A DNA stretch of 64,000 bases from Flavobacterium branchiicola (lineage in GTDB: Bacteria; Bacteroidota; Bacteroidia; Flavobacteriales; Flavobacteriaceae). The translations under genes and the position numbers were made by a program. The notes beneath the pieces were generated by a model, which had not been told where the DNA came from, ran no database searches, and saw only the letters and a program-made list of their open reading frames with translations. Positions 25,426 through 33,969 of this stretch are shown here, piece after piece. Position 1 is the stretch's first letter. Each line of letters opens with the position of its first letter. The stretch covers positions 248,001 to 312,000 of the forward strand of contig NZ_JAGYWA010000005.1 of the NCBI RefSeq assembly GCF_018383905.1. The letters run 5' to 3'.

Positions 25426-26775
25426 TTACTTCTTTTGTTTTAATAACTCATTGGCCTTCAAAAAGTATTCCTCTTTTTTCTTGGCATCTCCTAAACCATT
25501 ATATGCCTCTCCAAGCTGAATATTAAAACCTGCTTCAAGTTTTTTGTCATCAACAACATAATCAAGTCCCATTTCAAGAACGGTTTTTGCGTTCTTAAAT
25601 TGTTTTAACTGATTGTTTCCCAGTCCTGCATAGTAATAAAATTGCGGCTGACTAGGATAAACTTCTATCATATTCATCGCTCTTTTGGTCATGGGATCAA
25701 ATTGTTTTGCCTGTGTATAAGCTTCAAGCAAAAGCAAATTGGTTTCACGATCTGTATCTGAATGTGCTTTTAAATCTTTTTCATAATATTTAATTGCATT
25801 TTCAAATTGATTTTTACTGTGATAAAATTTTCCAATTTCTTTTGCAACATCAACATTCGGATCGTTGTCAAAATATCCAATCGCTTTTTCTAAATCTGGA
25901 GCGTATTGTGGATTTTTCGTCACATAAATCAAAAACTCATTTAAAGTTCGATGTTTTATTTTTGAATCAATTTTTGAACTTGATAAAATTACATTCATCG
26001 ATTTAATTGCTTTGTCGGCTTGATTCGCATCTAAATATACTTTGAACAAACTTACCTGTGCCCATTCAGAATTCGGAACTTCTTTTGCTAATTGTTTTGC
26101 AACTTCCAGCGCTTTGTCTGTTTCATCTGTTTTTGAATATAAAAAAATCAGATTTACATAATTTGATTCTTCTTTTGGATCTTTCTTAATCTGTTCAATC
26201 AGATTGGTAATTTCGGTATTTTGATATTTTCCCTGAGATAAAATCTGCTGTTTATATCTTTCACGATCTTCAGATTTACCAAACTTATCGTTCATTTCGT
26301 TAATCGTAAAAAGCGCTTTATCAAATTGACTTGTCAGCATGTATAGCGAAATCAGATCGTCTTTATATTCTTCGTCAAAGGGAATAATCTTTTGAATTGT
26401 TTCAATCGCCAAAGGATAATTTTTGGTTTCGAAACTTACATCGTAAATTCCCAACCAATACCATTTATTTTTGGGATCTAATTGTGTTGCTTTTTCAAAA
26501 GAATCCTGTGCGCTTGCATATTGTTTTAAGGATAAATAGTTTTTTCCTAATTCGAAATATGCAACAGCATCATTAGGTTTTAGTTTTATACATTTTTCTA
26601 ATGAAACTATGGCTTTATCATAATTCTCAATTCCCTTTTGTTTTAAAGATTCATAAAAAGCATCCTGATATTCATCTGTCGCCATAGCAATATCTTCCGG
26701 TTCAGTCTGAGCCAAAACCGAATTTGAATTGCCAAGCAAAACAAAAAATAAAATTACTAAAACGCCTTTTTTCAT
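25426..26775 (-). CDS. Exported TPR-repeat protein
   Basis: 449 residues with a signal peptide ending near NSVLAQTEP. At least nine TPR-like units follow, for example YDKAIVSLEKCIKLKPNDAV, YASAQDSFEKATQLDPKNK and FENAIKYYEKDLKAHSD. TPR arrays mediate protein-protein interaction, here in the periplasm or at the outer membrane. It is three bases upstream of the DUF4292 gene and so tightly coupled to it. An AT-rich 9-bp hairpin (26802-26827) separates it from the upstream nucleotidyltransferase. Confidence 0.82.
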   Translation of the reverse strand: MKKGVLVILFFVLLGNSNSVLAQTEPEDIAMATDEYQDAFYESLKQKGIENYDKAIVSLEKCIKLKPNDAVAYFELGKNYLSLKQYASAQDSFEKATQLDPKNKWYWLGIYDVSFETKNYPLAIETIQKIIPFDEEYKDDLISLYMLTSQFDKALFTINEMNDKFGKSEDRERYKQQILSQGKYQNTEITNLIEQIKKDPKEESNYVNLIFLYSKTDETDKALEVAKQLAKEVPNSEWAQVSLFKVYLDANQADKAIKSMNVILSSSKIDSKIKHRTLNEFLIYVTKNPQYAPDLEKAIGYFDNDPNVDVAKEIGKFYHSKNQFENAIKYYEKDLKAHSDTDRETNLLLLEAYTQAKQFDPMTKRAMNMIEVYPSQPQFYYYAGLGNNQLKQFKNAKTVLEMGLDYVVDDKKLEAGFNIQLGEAYNGLGDAKKKEEYFLKANELLKQKK

Positions 26776-26825
26776 TCTTTATATAATTTCATTTTTAAAC
26801 CAAAAAGAATCCTGAAAAATTCTTT

Positions 26826-27842
26826 TTATTCTAAAACCGAATAATCTCCAATACTAATGCTCGTAAACTTACCATCATAACTAACGTGATTTCCAATCAT
26901 CGCATTGTCTAAGTTAGCATTTTTTATCTGAGAATACGTTTGAATTAAACTATTTTTGATTACACTGTCTGTTACATGACATCCTTTTCCTAACGAAACA
27001 TTTGGTCCAACGGTTGTGTTTTTCAACACTACATTTTCGCCAATAAAACAAGGAGGTATAATTGTTGCGTTTTCTAACTGAACACTATAATCTACTAAAT
27101 GTTCTCCGTCGTTATGCAAAAATCCAAGCATTCTACTGTTTGTCTCAACTGTAACATCTTTATTTCCGCAATCCATCCATTCGTCAACGCTTCCTGTTTT
27201 AAAAACTTTTCCGTTTGCCATCATGGCTTTAATTCCGTCGTTGATTTGATATTCTCCACCATTTTGAATATTGTTATCCAAAACACCCTGAAGTTCTTTT
27301 TTCAAATCACCAACTTCTTTAAAATAGTAGATTCCGATAACGGCTAAATCACTAACAAACTCTTTTGGTTTTTCAACTAACTCGATGATTTCGTTATTTG
27401 AATTTAATTTTACAACTCCAAAAGCTTCCGGATGATCCACTTGTTTTACCCAAATTACAGCATCTGCTGCAGGATCTAATTCAAAATCGGCTCTGATTAA
27501 AGTATCCGCGTAAGCGATAACTGCAGGACCTGATAAAGATTCTTTTGCACACATAATCGCATGACCTGTACCTAAAGGCAAATCCTGACGATAAATAGAA
27601 GCTTTTGCTCCAAGACCTTTGGCTAAGCTCTCTAAATCTGCCACAACATCATCGCCAAAAAAAGCTTCATCGCCCAAAATAAAAGCAACCTCTTCAATTG
27701 GTTCTTTTAATATTTTGGCAATATCTTCAACTAATCTATGTACGATAGATTTTCCTGCAACCGGAATTAATGGTTTAGGAACAGTTAATGTATGTGGTCT
27801 TAATCTCGAGCCGCGGCCCGCCATTGGAACAATTATTTTCAT
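26826..27842 (-). CDS. Sugar-phosphate nucleotidyltransferase
   Basis: 338 residues. The N-terminal GT-A nucleotidyltransferase domain opens with MKIIVPMAGRGSRLRPHTLT and contains VPKPLIPVAGKS (sugar/PPi-binding lysine). FELDPAADAVIWVKQVDHPE and EYQINDGIKAMM complete the active-site region. The C-terminal 80 residues are a left-handed beta-helix with hexapeptide repeats (IGENVVLKNTTVGPNVSLG). It would activate a sugar 1-phosphate with an NTP for glycan synthesis. The neighbouring flippase supports a surface polysaccharide role; the specific sugar is not readable. Confidence 0.85.
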   Translation of the reverse strand: MKIIVPMAGRGSRLRPHTLTVPKPLIPVAGKSIVHRLVEDIAKILKEPIEEVAFILGDEAFFGDDVVADLESLAKGLGAKASIYRQDLPLGTGHAIMCAKESLSGPAVIAYADTLIRADFELDPAADAVIWVKQVDHPEAFGVVKLNSNNEIIELVEKPKEFVSDLAVIGIYYFKEVGDLKKELQGVLDNNIQNGGEYQINDGIKAMMANGKVFKTGSVDEWMDCGNKDVTVETNSRMLGFLHNDGEHLVDYSVQLENATIIPPCFIGENVVLKNTTVGPNVSLGKGCHVTDSVIKNSLIQTYSQIKNANLDNAMIGNHVSYDGKFTSISIGDYSVLE

Positions 27843-27936
27843 TTTTATTCTTTATTTTTTTAGGAGAGGATTCAAAATCTTCCTGGTTTGGTTATTTTTT
27901 TATAATGCAAAGATCACAACGGATTTTGCGACCTAT

Positions 27937-28371
27937 TTATTTTACGCCTGTGCTTCCGAATCCGCCGGCTCCTCTTGAAGTTTCTGAAAGTTCTTCTACT
28001 TCAATCCACTCTGCTCTTTCGTGTTTGGCGATAATTAATTGTGCAATTCTTTCTCCGTTTTCAACTACAAATTCTTCATTTGATAAGTTTACCAAAATCA
28101 CACCTATTTCACCTCTGTAATCGGCATCTACAGTTCCCGGAGAATTTAAAACGGTAACTCCTTTTTTTGCTGCCAGTCCGCTTCTAGGTCTAACCTGTGC
28201 TTCGTAACCAATTGGCAATTCAATAAAAAGCCCTGTTTTTACAATTGTTCTTTCTAAAGGTTTTAACGTAATTGATTCTGTTAAATTGGCGCGCAAATCC
28301 ATTCCTGCCGAAGCAATTGTTTCGTAGTTTGGCAAGTCGTGTTGCGATTTATTGATAATTTGTATTTTCAT
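27937..28371 (-). CDS. dut: dUTP diphosphatase
   Basis: 144 residues with all five trimeric dUTPase motifs: SAGMDLRANL, RPRSGLAAKKG, LNSPGTVDADYRGEI, GERIAQLIIAKHE, and RGAGGFGSTG at the C-terminus. It hydrolyses dUTP to dUMP and pyrophosphate, limiting uracil in DNA and supplying dUMP for thymidylate synthesis. It lies between the flippase and nucleotidyltransferase genes in the same direction, probably in one transcript, although its job is unrelated to theirs. Confidence 0.95.
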   Translation of the reverse strand: MKIQIINKSQHDLPNYETIASAGMDLRANLTESITLKPLERTIVKTGLFIELPIGYEAQVRPRSGLAAKKGVTVLNSPGTVDADYRGEIGVILVNLSNEEFVVENGERIAQLIIAKHERAEWIEVEELSETSRGAGGFGSTGVK

Positions 28372-28399
28372 TTTTATTTTAAAAGATTAAAAAGTATGG

Positions 28400-29860
28400 T
28401 TACTTTCTATTCATAATTCCTTTGATTGTATCTTTTTCGTTATGATAAACAAAATACATAAAGCCTAGTAATAACGGAATTCCAACAAAATAATTTTCTC
28501 TGAATCCATAAAATGAAATAGCCGAGAATAAAATCGAAATTCCTAAATAGGCTGAAATTTTGTTCATATCATAAGGTATCGGGTAATATTTATTTCCTAA
28601 AGTATAAGAAATCAACATCATACTTCCGTAAGCAGAAATTGTCGCAATAGCAGAACCGTAATAACTGTATTTTGGAATTAAAAAGTAGTTTAAAACCAGT
28701 GTTACTATTGCACCAACAATTGAGATATATGCTCCGATTTTTGTTTGATCTGTTAGTTTATACCAAACTGATAAGTTGTTGTAAATTCCTAAAAAGAAGT
28801 TCGCCAAAATAATTAAGGGAACTACTTTCATTGCTTCCCAATATGATTTATTGTCTAGTAAAAGAAACTTTAAAATATCGGCAAAAACAATTACTCCCAA
28901 CAAAATCAAAGAACCTAAAATCACAAAATATTTTGTAATTACGGCATAAGTCTGTGGAGCATTTTCATTTTTTGCATGACTAAAAAAGAAAGGTTCAATT
29001 CCGAGTCTGAAAGCTGTTGCAAACAAAACCATAAACAAACCTAGTTTATAACAAGCAGAATAGGCTCCAACTTCAGATTTAGCTAGGTTTTCGGGTAACA
29101 AATATCCTAAAAGAATTTTATCAAAATGTTCGTTAACTGCAAATGCAAGTCCGGCAACTAAAATTGGCAGACCGTATTTCATCATTTTTTTCCAAAGTAC
29201 AGGATCAAATTTTCTTCCAAGTGAAAGATAATTTGGCGAAAGCACAATAAATGTTGCTAAGCTTGCTAAAAGATTCGCAATGAAAATATAGGCAATCTGG
29301 AAATTCTGAATGTATAAGTTATCCCAAACTGAATTTGGACTTGACGCTGCAAGTTTAGGTAAATACATCAAAAAGAAAATATTCAACAATAAATTGATAA
29401 TCACATTTCCAATCTTAATTGCTGCATATACCATAGGTCGCTGGTTGGCTCGTAATTTAGAAAATGGTACTAAAACCAAAGCATCCAGAACTAAAATCCA
29501 AACAGAATAGGTAATATATTGTGCATCTACTTCTGCCCAGGTTGCCAGGGTATTTCTAAAAATTAAAGCGACAAACAAAAAGATGATTGATGACCAGAAT
29601 ATTGATATTGTAGAAGTTGCAATTACATTTTTCTTATCCTCTTCGGCACTGTAAAATCTAAAAAATGCCGTTTCCATTCCGTAAGAAAGTACAACATTAA
29701 AGAAAACCATCCAGGATAAAACAATCGAAACTTCACCATATTCTGCAGTTGGCAAAATACCTGTATATAGTCTCACCAATAAAAAACTTAGCATTCTGGG
29801 CAAGACTGTCGCTAGTCCGTAAATTGCTGTTTGTTTGAATAGATTTTTATATAATCCCAA
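28400..29860 (-). CDS. Polysaccharide/O-antigen flippase (Wzx-like)
   Basis: 486 residues from a TTG at 29860; the frame is also open to a TTG at 29890. I prefer 29860 because the protein then begins (M)GLYKNLFKQTAIYGLATVLPR, the usual N-terminus of this family. A -7-like element also covers the upstream codon. There are about fourteen transmembrane helices. It would flip lipid-linked oligosaccharide across the inner membrane. It is the first gene of the operon running through dut, the nucleotidyltransferase, TPR, DUF4292 and EnvC-like genes. Confidence 0.85.
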   Translation of the reverse strand: MGLYKNLFKQTAIYGLATVLPRMLSFLLVRLYTGILPTAEYGEVSIVLSWMVFFNVVLSYGMETAFFRFYSAEEDKKNVIATSTISIFWSSIIFLFVALIFRNTLATWAEVDAQYITYSVWILVLDALVLVPFSKLRANQRPMVYAAIKIGNVIINLLLNIFFLMYLPKLAASSPNSVWDNLYIQNFQIAYIFIANLLASLATFIVLSPNYLSLGRKFDPVLWKKMMKYGLPILVAGLAFAVNEHFDKILLGYLLPENLAKSEVGAYSACYKLGLFMVLFATAFRLGIEPFFFSHAKNENAPQTYAVITKYFVILGSLILLGVIVFADILKFLLLDNKSYWEAMKVVPLIILANFFLGIYNNLSVWYKLTDQTKIGAYISIVGAIVTLVLNYFLIPKYSYYGSAIATISAYGSMMLISYTLGNKYYPIPYDMNKISAYLGISILFSAISFYGFRENYFVGIPLLLGFMYFVYHNEKDTIKGIMNRK

Positions 29861-29887
29861 AATAATTTTATAATAAAGTTCGTGAAA

Positions 29888-29895
29888 CAAAAATA
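29888..29895 (-). promoter_or_regulatory. -7 promoter element upstream of the flippase gene
   Basis: On the minus strand TATTTTTG reads from 29895 to 29888, matching TAnnTTTG. I find no TTG at the usual distance upstream, so the call rests on the -7 box alone. It would start a transcript about 25 bases before the preferred TTG start at 29860. Confidence 0.4.
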
Positions 29896-29954
29896 ACCAA
29901 TTCTTTGGTTTATTAATGATTTTGCGGGTTCAATAAAAAAAGTTGCACCCTTTT

Positions 29955-30401
29955 TTATCGAGTTAGTTTATTTTCGTCTAAAACTTTGACAAAATGAAAA
30001 CCTTTTGGTCCATATCCCTGATTGTAATAGAAACGATGCGCTCCAAAATTTCCGGTAAAAGCATCTAAAACGATACTGCTGCAATCGAGATCTATTGCTT
30101 TTTTTTCAATATAATCTGTCAGTAATTTTCCAATTCCTTTAGATCGATGTTCCGGATTTACAACAAAATTATCGATCTCAAGATATTTGCCTGTCCAGAG
30201 TTTTGTTGCAGACCAGCAACCGGTTATACCTACACAAACACCATCCTCAAAAACTCCAATCTGAATATAATTATGCGGCAACATCTCTAAAAGAAATGAT
30301 TGATATTTTTCGATCGAAAGGTTTGGATAAAGAAATCGCATAGTCTCAATTTGAGCCAGCATTTCTTCTATAGTAGTAAGTTCCTGAATTTGCAATTTCA
30401 T
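29955..30401 (-). CDS. GNAT family N-acetyltransferase
   Basis: 148 residues. The GNAT core is clear: YLEIDNFVVNPEHRSKGIGKLLTDYI supplies the acetyl-CoA pyrophosphate-binding R/Q-x-x-G-x-G/A motif as RSKGIG. SIVLDAFTGNFGAHRFYYNQGY supplies motif B. It transfers an acetyl group to an unknown amine. The gene is separated from the downstream flippase by 94 bases containing a possible weak hairpin and a promoter element, so it is probably a separate unit. Confidence 0.88.
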   Translation of the reverse strand: MKLQIQELTTIEEMLAQIETMRFLYPNLSIEKYQSFLLEMLPHNYIQIGVFEDGVCVGITGCWSATKLWTGKYLEIDNFVVNPEHRSKGIGKLLTDYIEKKAIDLDCSSIVLDAFTGNFGAHRFYYNQGYGPKGFHFVKVLDENKLTR

Positions 30402-30525
30402 TTTGTAAAAAAATAGACTTCAAAAATACTTATTTTTTTTCAGTTATATAATTAGCAATACCCTTATGTGTGAAATGTATAATAAAGAGTATAAATTATA
30501 TAATTTCTCAAGAGGGCTTCTACAG
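30402..30525. other. Non-coding region upstream of the candidate RNA
   Basis: Between the GNAT start and the -7 element at 30526 there is AT-rich sequence with no supported reading frame. It should hold the GNAT promoter reading minus and any upstream control of the plus-strand RNA, but I find no clear -33 box for either. Confidence 0.5.
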
Positions 30526-30716
30526 TAACTTTGTATCACAGGGAATGAGCAAAGCTAAACTACAACCCTTATAAAAAGAGAGCATTGGGACTAATAAAGC
30601 TTGTTTGTTCCCACAAAAGACAAAGCAAACAGACGGTGATAAATCTGTTCAAATAATTTTATAAAATGGTATTGATTCTCGGTTTTTGGATAAATTGAGA
30701 ATCACCATTTTATAAG
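30526..30716 (+). ncRNA. Candidate structured small RNA (about 180 nt), possibly 6S-like
   Basis: TAACTTTG at 30526-30533 is a perfect TAnnTTTG element. Downstream, ATCAC (30535-30539) can pair with GTGAT (30636-30640). GGGAATGAGC plus AAGC (30541-30555) can pair with 30599-30612 over 14 positions, with wobble pairs and one bulge. A 17-bp stem with one bulge (30661-30680 with 30697-30713) followed by a T-rich stretch would end the transcript. No protein frame fits. Length and layout invite comparison with 6S RNA families of Flavobacteria; the identity is not established. Confidence 0.42.
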
Positions 30717-30745
30717 TTTTTAATCTGTACATACTCCAAAAAAAT

Positions 30746-30777
30746 AAAACGAGCCAGTAGTACTACTGGCTCGTTTT
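30746..30777. terminator. Terminator of the AAA/ABC operon
   Basis: CGAGCCAGTAGT and its exact inverse (30750-30773) form a 12-bp GC-rich stem flanked by AAAA and TTTT. It lies one base beyond the stop of the AAA+ gene at 30779 and reads as an intrinsic terminator in both directions, so it may also back up the small RNA terminator. Confidence 0.92.
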
Positions 30778-30778
30778 T

Positions 30779-32305
30779 TTATATTTCTTTATCTTTCATT
30801 TCGAGATTAACTTTTTGTTCTGTCTCTTTTGGTTCCGGAATGTCTTCTTCGGTAAGGGTTTTCAAAACTTTATTGGTTACTTTCTTTAGTTTGACAATTC
30901 GGTTTGCCTGATTCTGAACACACTTCTCAAATAAATTTCTAACTACTCTCGCATTTCCAAAACTTTCATTTTTGCTTTCGTATAATAATTCAAAAGTATC
31001 TGTTAGTTTTTCTTTTGCTTCTTCCGAAATAATAAAATCCGACTTTGAACAAAACGATTCAAAAATTTGAAATAATTCTGCCGGACTAAAATGACTAAAA
31101 TGAAAATATCTATTGAAACGGGAACGCAATCCTGGATTAGATTCAATGAAAATTTTCATTGGTTCTGTATAACCTGCAACTACAACAGCCAGATCTTCAC
31201 GATGATCTTCCATTCGTTTCAGCAGCGTATTTACAGCTTCCGCTCCATAATCATTCCCAAATGCATTTTGAGTTAAGGCGTAAGCTTCATCCACAAACAA
31301 AACGCCACCAAGGCTTGACTCAACTGCGGCATTAACTTTTGTTGCCGTTTGTCCTACATAACCCGCTACCAAACCTTCTCTGTCTGTTTCATACATTTGA
31401 CCTTTTGATAAAAAACCCAAATGTTTAAAAATCCTGCTTAAAAGTCTGGCTACAGATGTTTTTCCTGTTCCGGGCGGGCCTAGAAAAACAGTGTGTAACG
31501 TAATTTCAACATTTTTTAATCCTTGTTTGGAACGCTTTTTTTGTATCTCTAACAAATTGATAAGTTCCGAAACATCTTTTTTGACTTCAGCTAAACCTAC
31601 TAATTCGTTTAATTCTTTAAGTACTTTTTCCAGCGTATCTTCCTCTGGAAGATGATCAATCTCTTTTTTATCTGTTTTGGATTTACTTAAACCTAAATTA
31701 GCCGTAAAATCCGCTGTATTTTGAAACTTTTTATCAAATACAAAATGAATGAAGTTTTGATATCTAATTAGAATTTCTTCTAAACGAGGATTCTTTATTT
31801 CAGATAAAACTTCCGGAAGCAAATATTGATTTTCTTTCGGATCTGAGAATAGAATTTTGTTCTCTTTTTTTATTTTGATCAAATGATTTTTGAAGTTTTC
31901 TGTAAAAACCAGCTGATTCAATTCATTCACCGAGTTTTCATCTGCAAAATGTTTGTTACGCAATGCATCATAATAATAGGCCAAAACAAATTCTTGCTTT
32001 TCGCTTTTTTTCTCCTTTTCTCTTTCATAAAGGTCAATGATATCCGAAAGAAAAAAATGTTCTGCTTTTAGCAATAATCCTTTTGAAAAAGCAGGATTTA
32101 CCTTTTCATTTATTTTTTGAATAAAAGCTGTATCCTGATTTAAGACACTGCAAATTTCAAGAATCTGCTTGGTTTCTTTTTGCAGTTCTATAATAAGTGA
32201 AGCCGTAAAAACGGCTTCACTTGTAGAAATGTTTGTTTCTAAATATTTTTTCAGAGACAAAAATGATTCTTCTAAAATCGATATCGGATTGTTTTTCTTT
32301 GACAT
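30779..32305 (-). CDS. CbbX/SpoVK-type AAA+ ATPase
   Basis: 508 residues. The N-terminal 220 residues are helical and unfamiliar. A central AAA+ module has Walker A GPPGTGKT (276-283), Walker B GVLFVDEAY, a pore-region segment AGYVGQTATKV, and the arginine-bearing NPGLRSRFNRYFHF. A C-terminal lid and a charged tail follow. Relatives such as CbbX remodel protein complexes. It is the last gene of a six-gene operon with an ABC importer-like complex and coiled-coil proteins, eight bases after the ATPase gene, suggesting it remodels or controls that complex. Substrate unknown. Confidence 0.85.
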   Translation of the reverse strand: MSKKNNPISILEESFLSLKKYLETNISTSEAVFTASLIIELQKETKQILEICSVLNQDTAFIQKINEKVNPAFSKGLLLKAEHFFLSDIIDLYEREKEKKSEKQEFVLAYYYDALRNKHFADENSVNELNQLVFTENFKNHLIKIKKENKILFSDPKENQYLLPEVLSEIKNPRLEEILIRYQNFIHFVFDKKFQNTADFTANLGLSKSKTDKKEIDHLPEEDTLEKVLKELNELVGLAEVKKDVSELINLLEIQKKRSKQGLKNVEITLHTVFLGPPGTGKTSVARLLSRIFKHLGFLSKGQMYETDREGLVAGYVGQTATKVNAAVESSLGGVLFVDEAYALTQNAFGNDYGAEAVNTLLKRMEDHREDLAVVVAGYTEPMKIFIESNPGLRSRFNRYFHFSHFSPAELFQIFESFCSKSDFIISEEAKEKLTDTFELLYESKNESFGNARVVRNLFEKCVQNQANRIVKLKKVTNKVLKTLTEEDIPEPKETEQKVNLEMKDKEI

Positions 32306-32313
32306 ATTCTAAT

Positions 32314-33144
32314 TTAAGAAATCATCATTTGATGAATAATTTCTTTTGATAATTTTAAGTGATCGTCGCAATATTCTTTCCAGGATAATCCCATATCCCT
32401 TAGATCGTATTTGGCAACAATAGTTCCGTAATGTTCTTGTTTTCCATTAATGGTAGGATATCCAATTACATAAATAGTTTGTGCTAATTCGATTGCTAAT
32501 TCAATATCATGTGTAGAAAAAATAACCGTATTAAACTCTGATGAATTACCCAATAATTCAAAAGATTTTTTTACTTCTTCAATATTTCCAACATCTAATC
32601 CCGAAAAAGGTTCATCTAAAACAATAAACTGATCTGACGAAAACAATTGTTCAATAATAGCCGTTCTTTGTCTTTGACCTCCGGAAAGTTCGTTAGGATA
32701 TTTATCTGCGCAATTTTCCAGACCCCATTCTTTTAAATATTTTTTGATTTTTTCATCCTTTTCAGTATTCGAAAGTGTTGTTTTTCTTAATGAAAATTTC
32801 AAAGCCTGGGTAACTGTTTTATGTCTGAATAAAGTATATTTCTGATCTACAAAACCAATATCGCCTTCATTTACTGATTTAGCGGCATTCGGTTCTTTGT
32901 TTTCAAAATCTCTAATTAATATTTTTCCTGTATTGGTTGGGATTAATCCTGTCAATGCTTTAAAGAAAGTTGATTTTCCTCTTCCGGATCTTCCCACAAA
33001 AGCGATAACTTGTCCAGTACAGTCTTCTCCTTCGCGAACTACATCTTTTTCTACAAGATTTATATCTTTTATAATAACAGTATCATCGTAGGCAACGCTA
33101 AGATTTTCAACATATAAAAGCGTTTCTTTATATTCGTGTTTCAT
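32314..33144 (-). CDS. ABC transporter ATPase, NitT/TauT-like
   Basis: 276 residues. Walker A is GRSGRGKST (51-59), Q-loop region FVDQKYTLFRHKTV, signature LSGGQ (153-157), Walker B FIVLDEPF (173-180), and H-loop FSTHD. All catalytic motifs are present. It pairs with the permease gene two bases upstream. The insertion before Walker A (VEKDVVREGEDCTGQ) is longer than in typical SsuB/TauB ATPases. With the solute-binding/OmpA protein it should form an importer-like complex, though the cargo may not be a conventional nutrient. Confidence 0.88.
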   Translation of the reverse strand: MKHEYKETLLYVENLSVAYDDTVIIKDINLVEKDVVREGEDCTGQVIAFVGRSGRGKSTFFKALTGLIPTNTGKILIRDFENKEPNAAKSVNEGDIGFVDQKYTLFRHKTVTQALKFSLRKTTLSNTEKDEKIKKYLKEWGLENCADKYPNELSGGQRQRTAIIEQLFSSDQFIVLDEPFSGLDVGNIEEVKKSFELLGNSSEFNTVIFSTHDIELAIELAQTIYVIGYPTINGKQEHYGTIVAKYDLRDMGLSWKEYCDDHLKLSKEIIHQMMIS

Positions 33145-33146
33145 GA

Positions 33147-33917
33147 TTATATTTTTGAATATCTAAATACTGCTTTTCTCAAGAAATTTATTCCCGCATC
33201 TAAGCCAAGACCTATTAATAAAATAATTATTTGAAGTGCAATAATTCGTCCTGTATTCATGAATTTATCAGAGTTTTTAATTAAAAAACCTAATCCTCCA
33301 GAAGCCACAACAATCGACTCAACGGTTACAAGCATCATCCAGGTAATGGCAAGATTTTGTCTTATTACATCAATTACATAATCTATTCTTCCTAAAATAA
33401 TAACTTGCCACAACACTTCCAGTCTTGTACATTTTAGCATTTTGGCATGATCAAATTCTTCCTGCGGAATATCTTTGATTACTGCAATTAATGATGTTGT
33501 CAAAAAAGTAGTCAGGAAAATTACTAAAATCCAGACCTGCATTGATCTCGCATCATGCACTACCATTGTGATATAAAATGAAAGTCCGGTAAATGGTAAA
33601 AATCTAAATTTTGTAACGAATTCAGAAACTGATTTCAATAACGGGATTGGCCATGCATAAGCAAAAAGTAAAGAAATTATCGTAGCTAAAAAAATCGATA
33701 TAAAACATAAAGACAATGAATTGAAAATATGTACTACCAAACCTTCTTTATACAAATCTTGAAAACCAGTTAAAACCTGAGACGGAGACGGGAAAAGATG
33801 TTTTTCACCAGATGTGGCCACAAACCAAATAACAATCAAAAGAACTAACCAACCTGCTAAAATCAAGGTTCTGTTCAGTTTTGATATTTTTTCAAAAGGG
33901 GTTAAAAATTTTACCAT
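33147..33917 (-). CDS. ABC transporter permease, NitT/TauT (SsuC/TauC) type
   Basis: 256 residues with about six transmembrane helices. The cytoplasmic coupling segment is EEFDHAKMLKCTRLEVLWQVIILGRIDYVI, close to the EAA motif of importer permeases. The N-terminus carries one additional helix, LAGWLVLLIVIWFVATSG. It forms a homodimeric channel with the downstream ATPase in known relatives. A perfect hairpin at 33931-33958 separates it from the upstream solute-binding gene and may lower its expression relative to that gene. Confidence 0.87.
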   Translation of the reverse strand: MVKFLTPFEKISKLNRTLILAGWLVLLIVIWFVATSGEKHLFPSPSQVLTGFQDLYKEGLVVHIFNSLSLCFISIFLATIISLLFAYAWPIPLLKSVSEFVTKFRFLPFTGLSFYITMVVHDARSMQVWILVIFLTTFLTTSLIAVIKDIPQEEFDHAKMLKCTRLEVLWQVIILGRIDYVIDVIRQNLAITWMMLVTVESIVVASGGLGFLIKNSDKFMNTGRIIALQIIILLIGLGLDAGINFLRKAVFRYSKI

Positions 33918-33930
33918 GTTTATAAGAAAG

Positions 33931-33958
33931 AAAAGGCTATCTATTAAGATAGCCTTTT
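33931..33958 (-). terminator. Intercistronic hairpin/attenuator inside the ABC operon
   Basis: AAAAGGCTATCT (33931-33942) and its exact inverse (33947-33958) form a 12-bp stem with a four-base loop. On the minus strand the stem is followed by CTTTCTT. It lies between the solute-binding/OmpA gene and the permease gene, a usual place for partial termination or 3'-end protection that raises binding protein over transporter. Confidence 0.75.
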
Positions 33959-33969
33959 AAATATTTATT

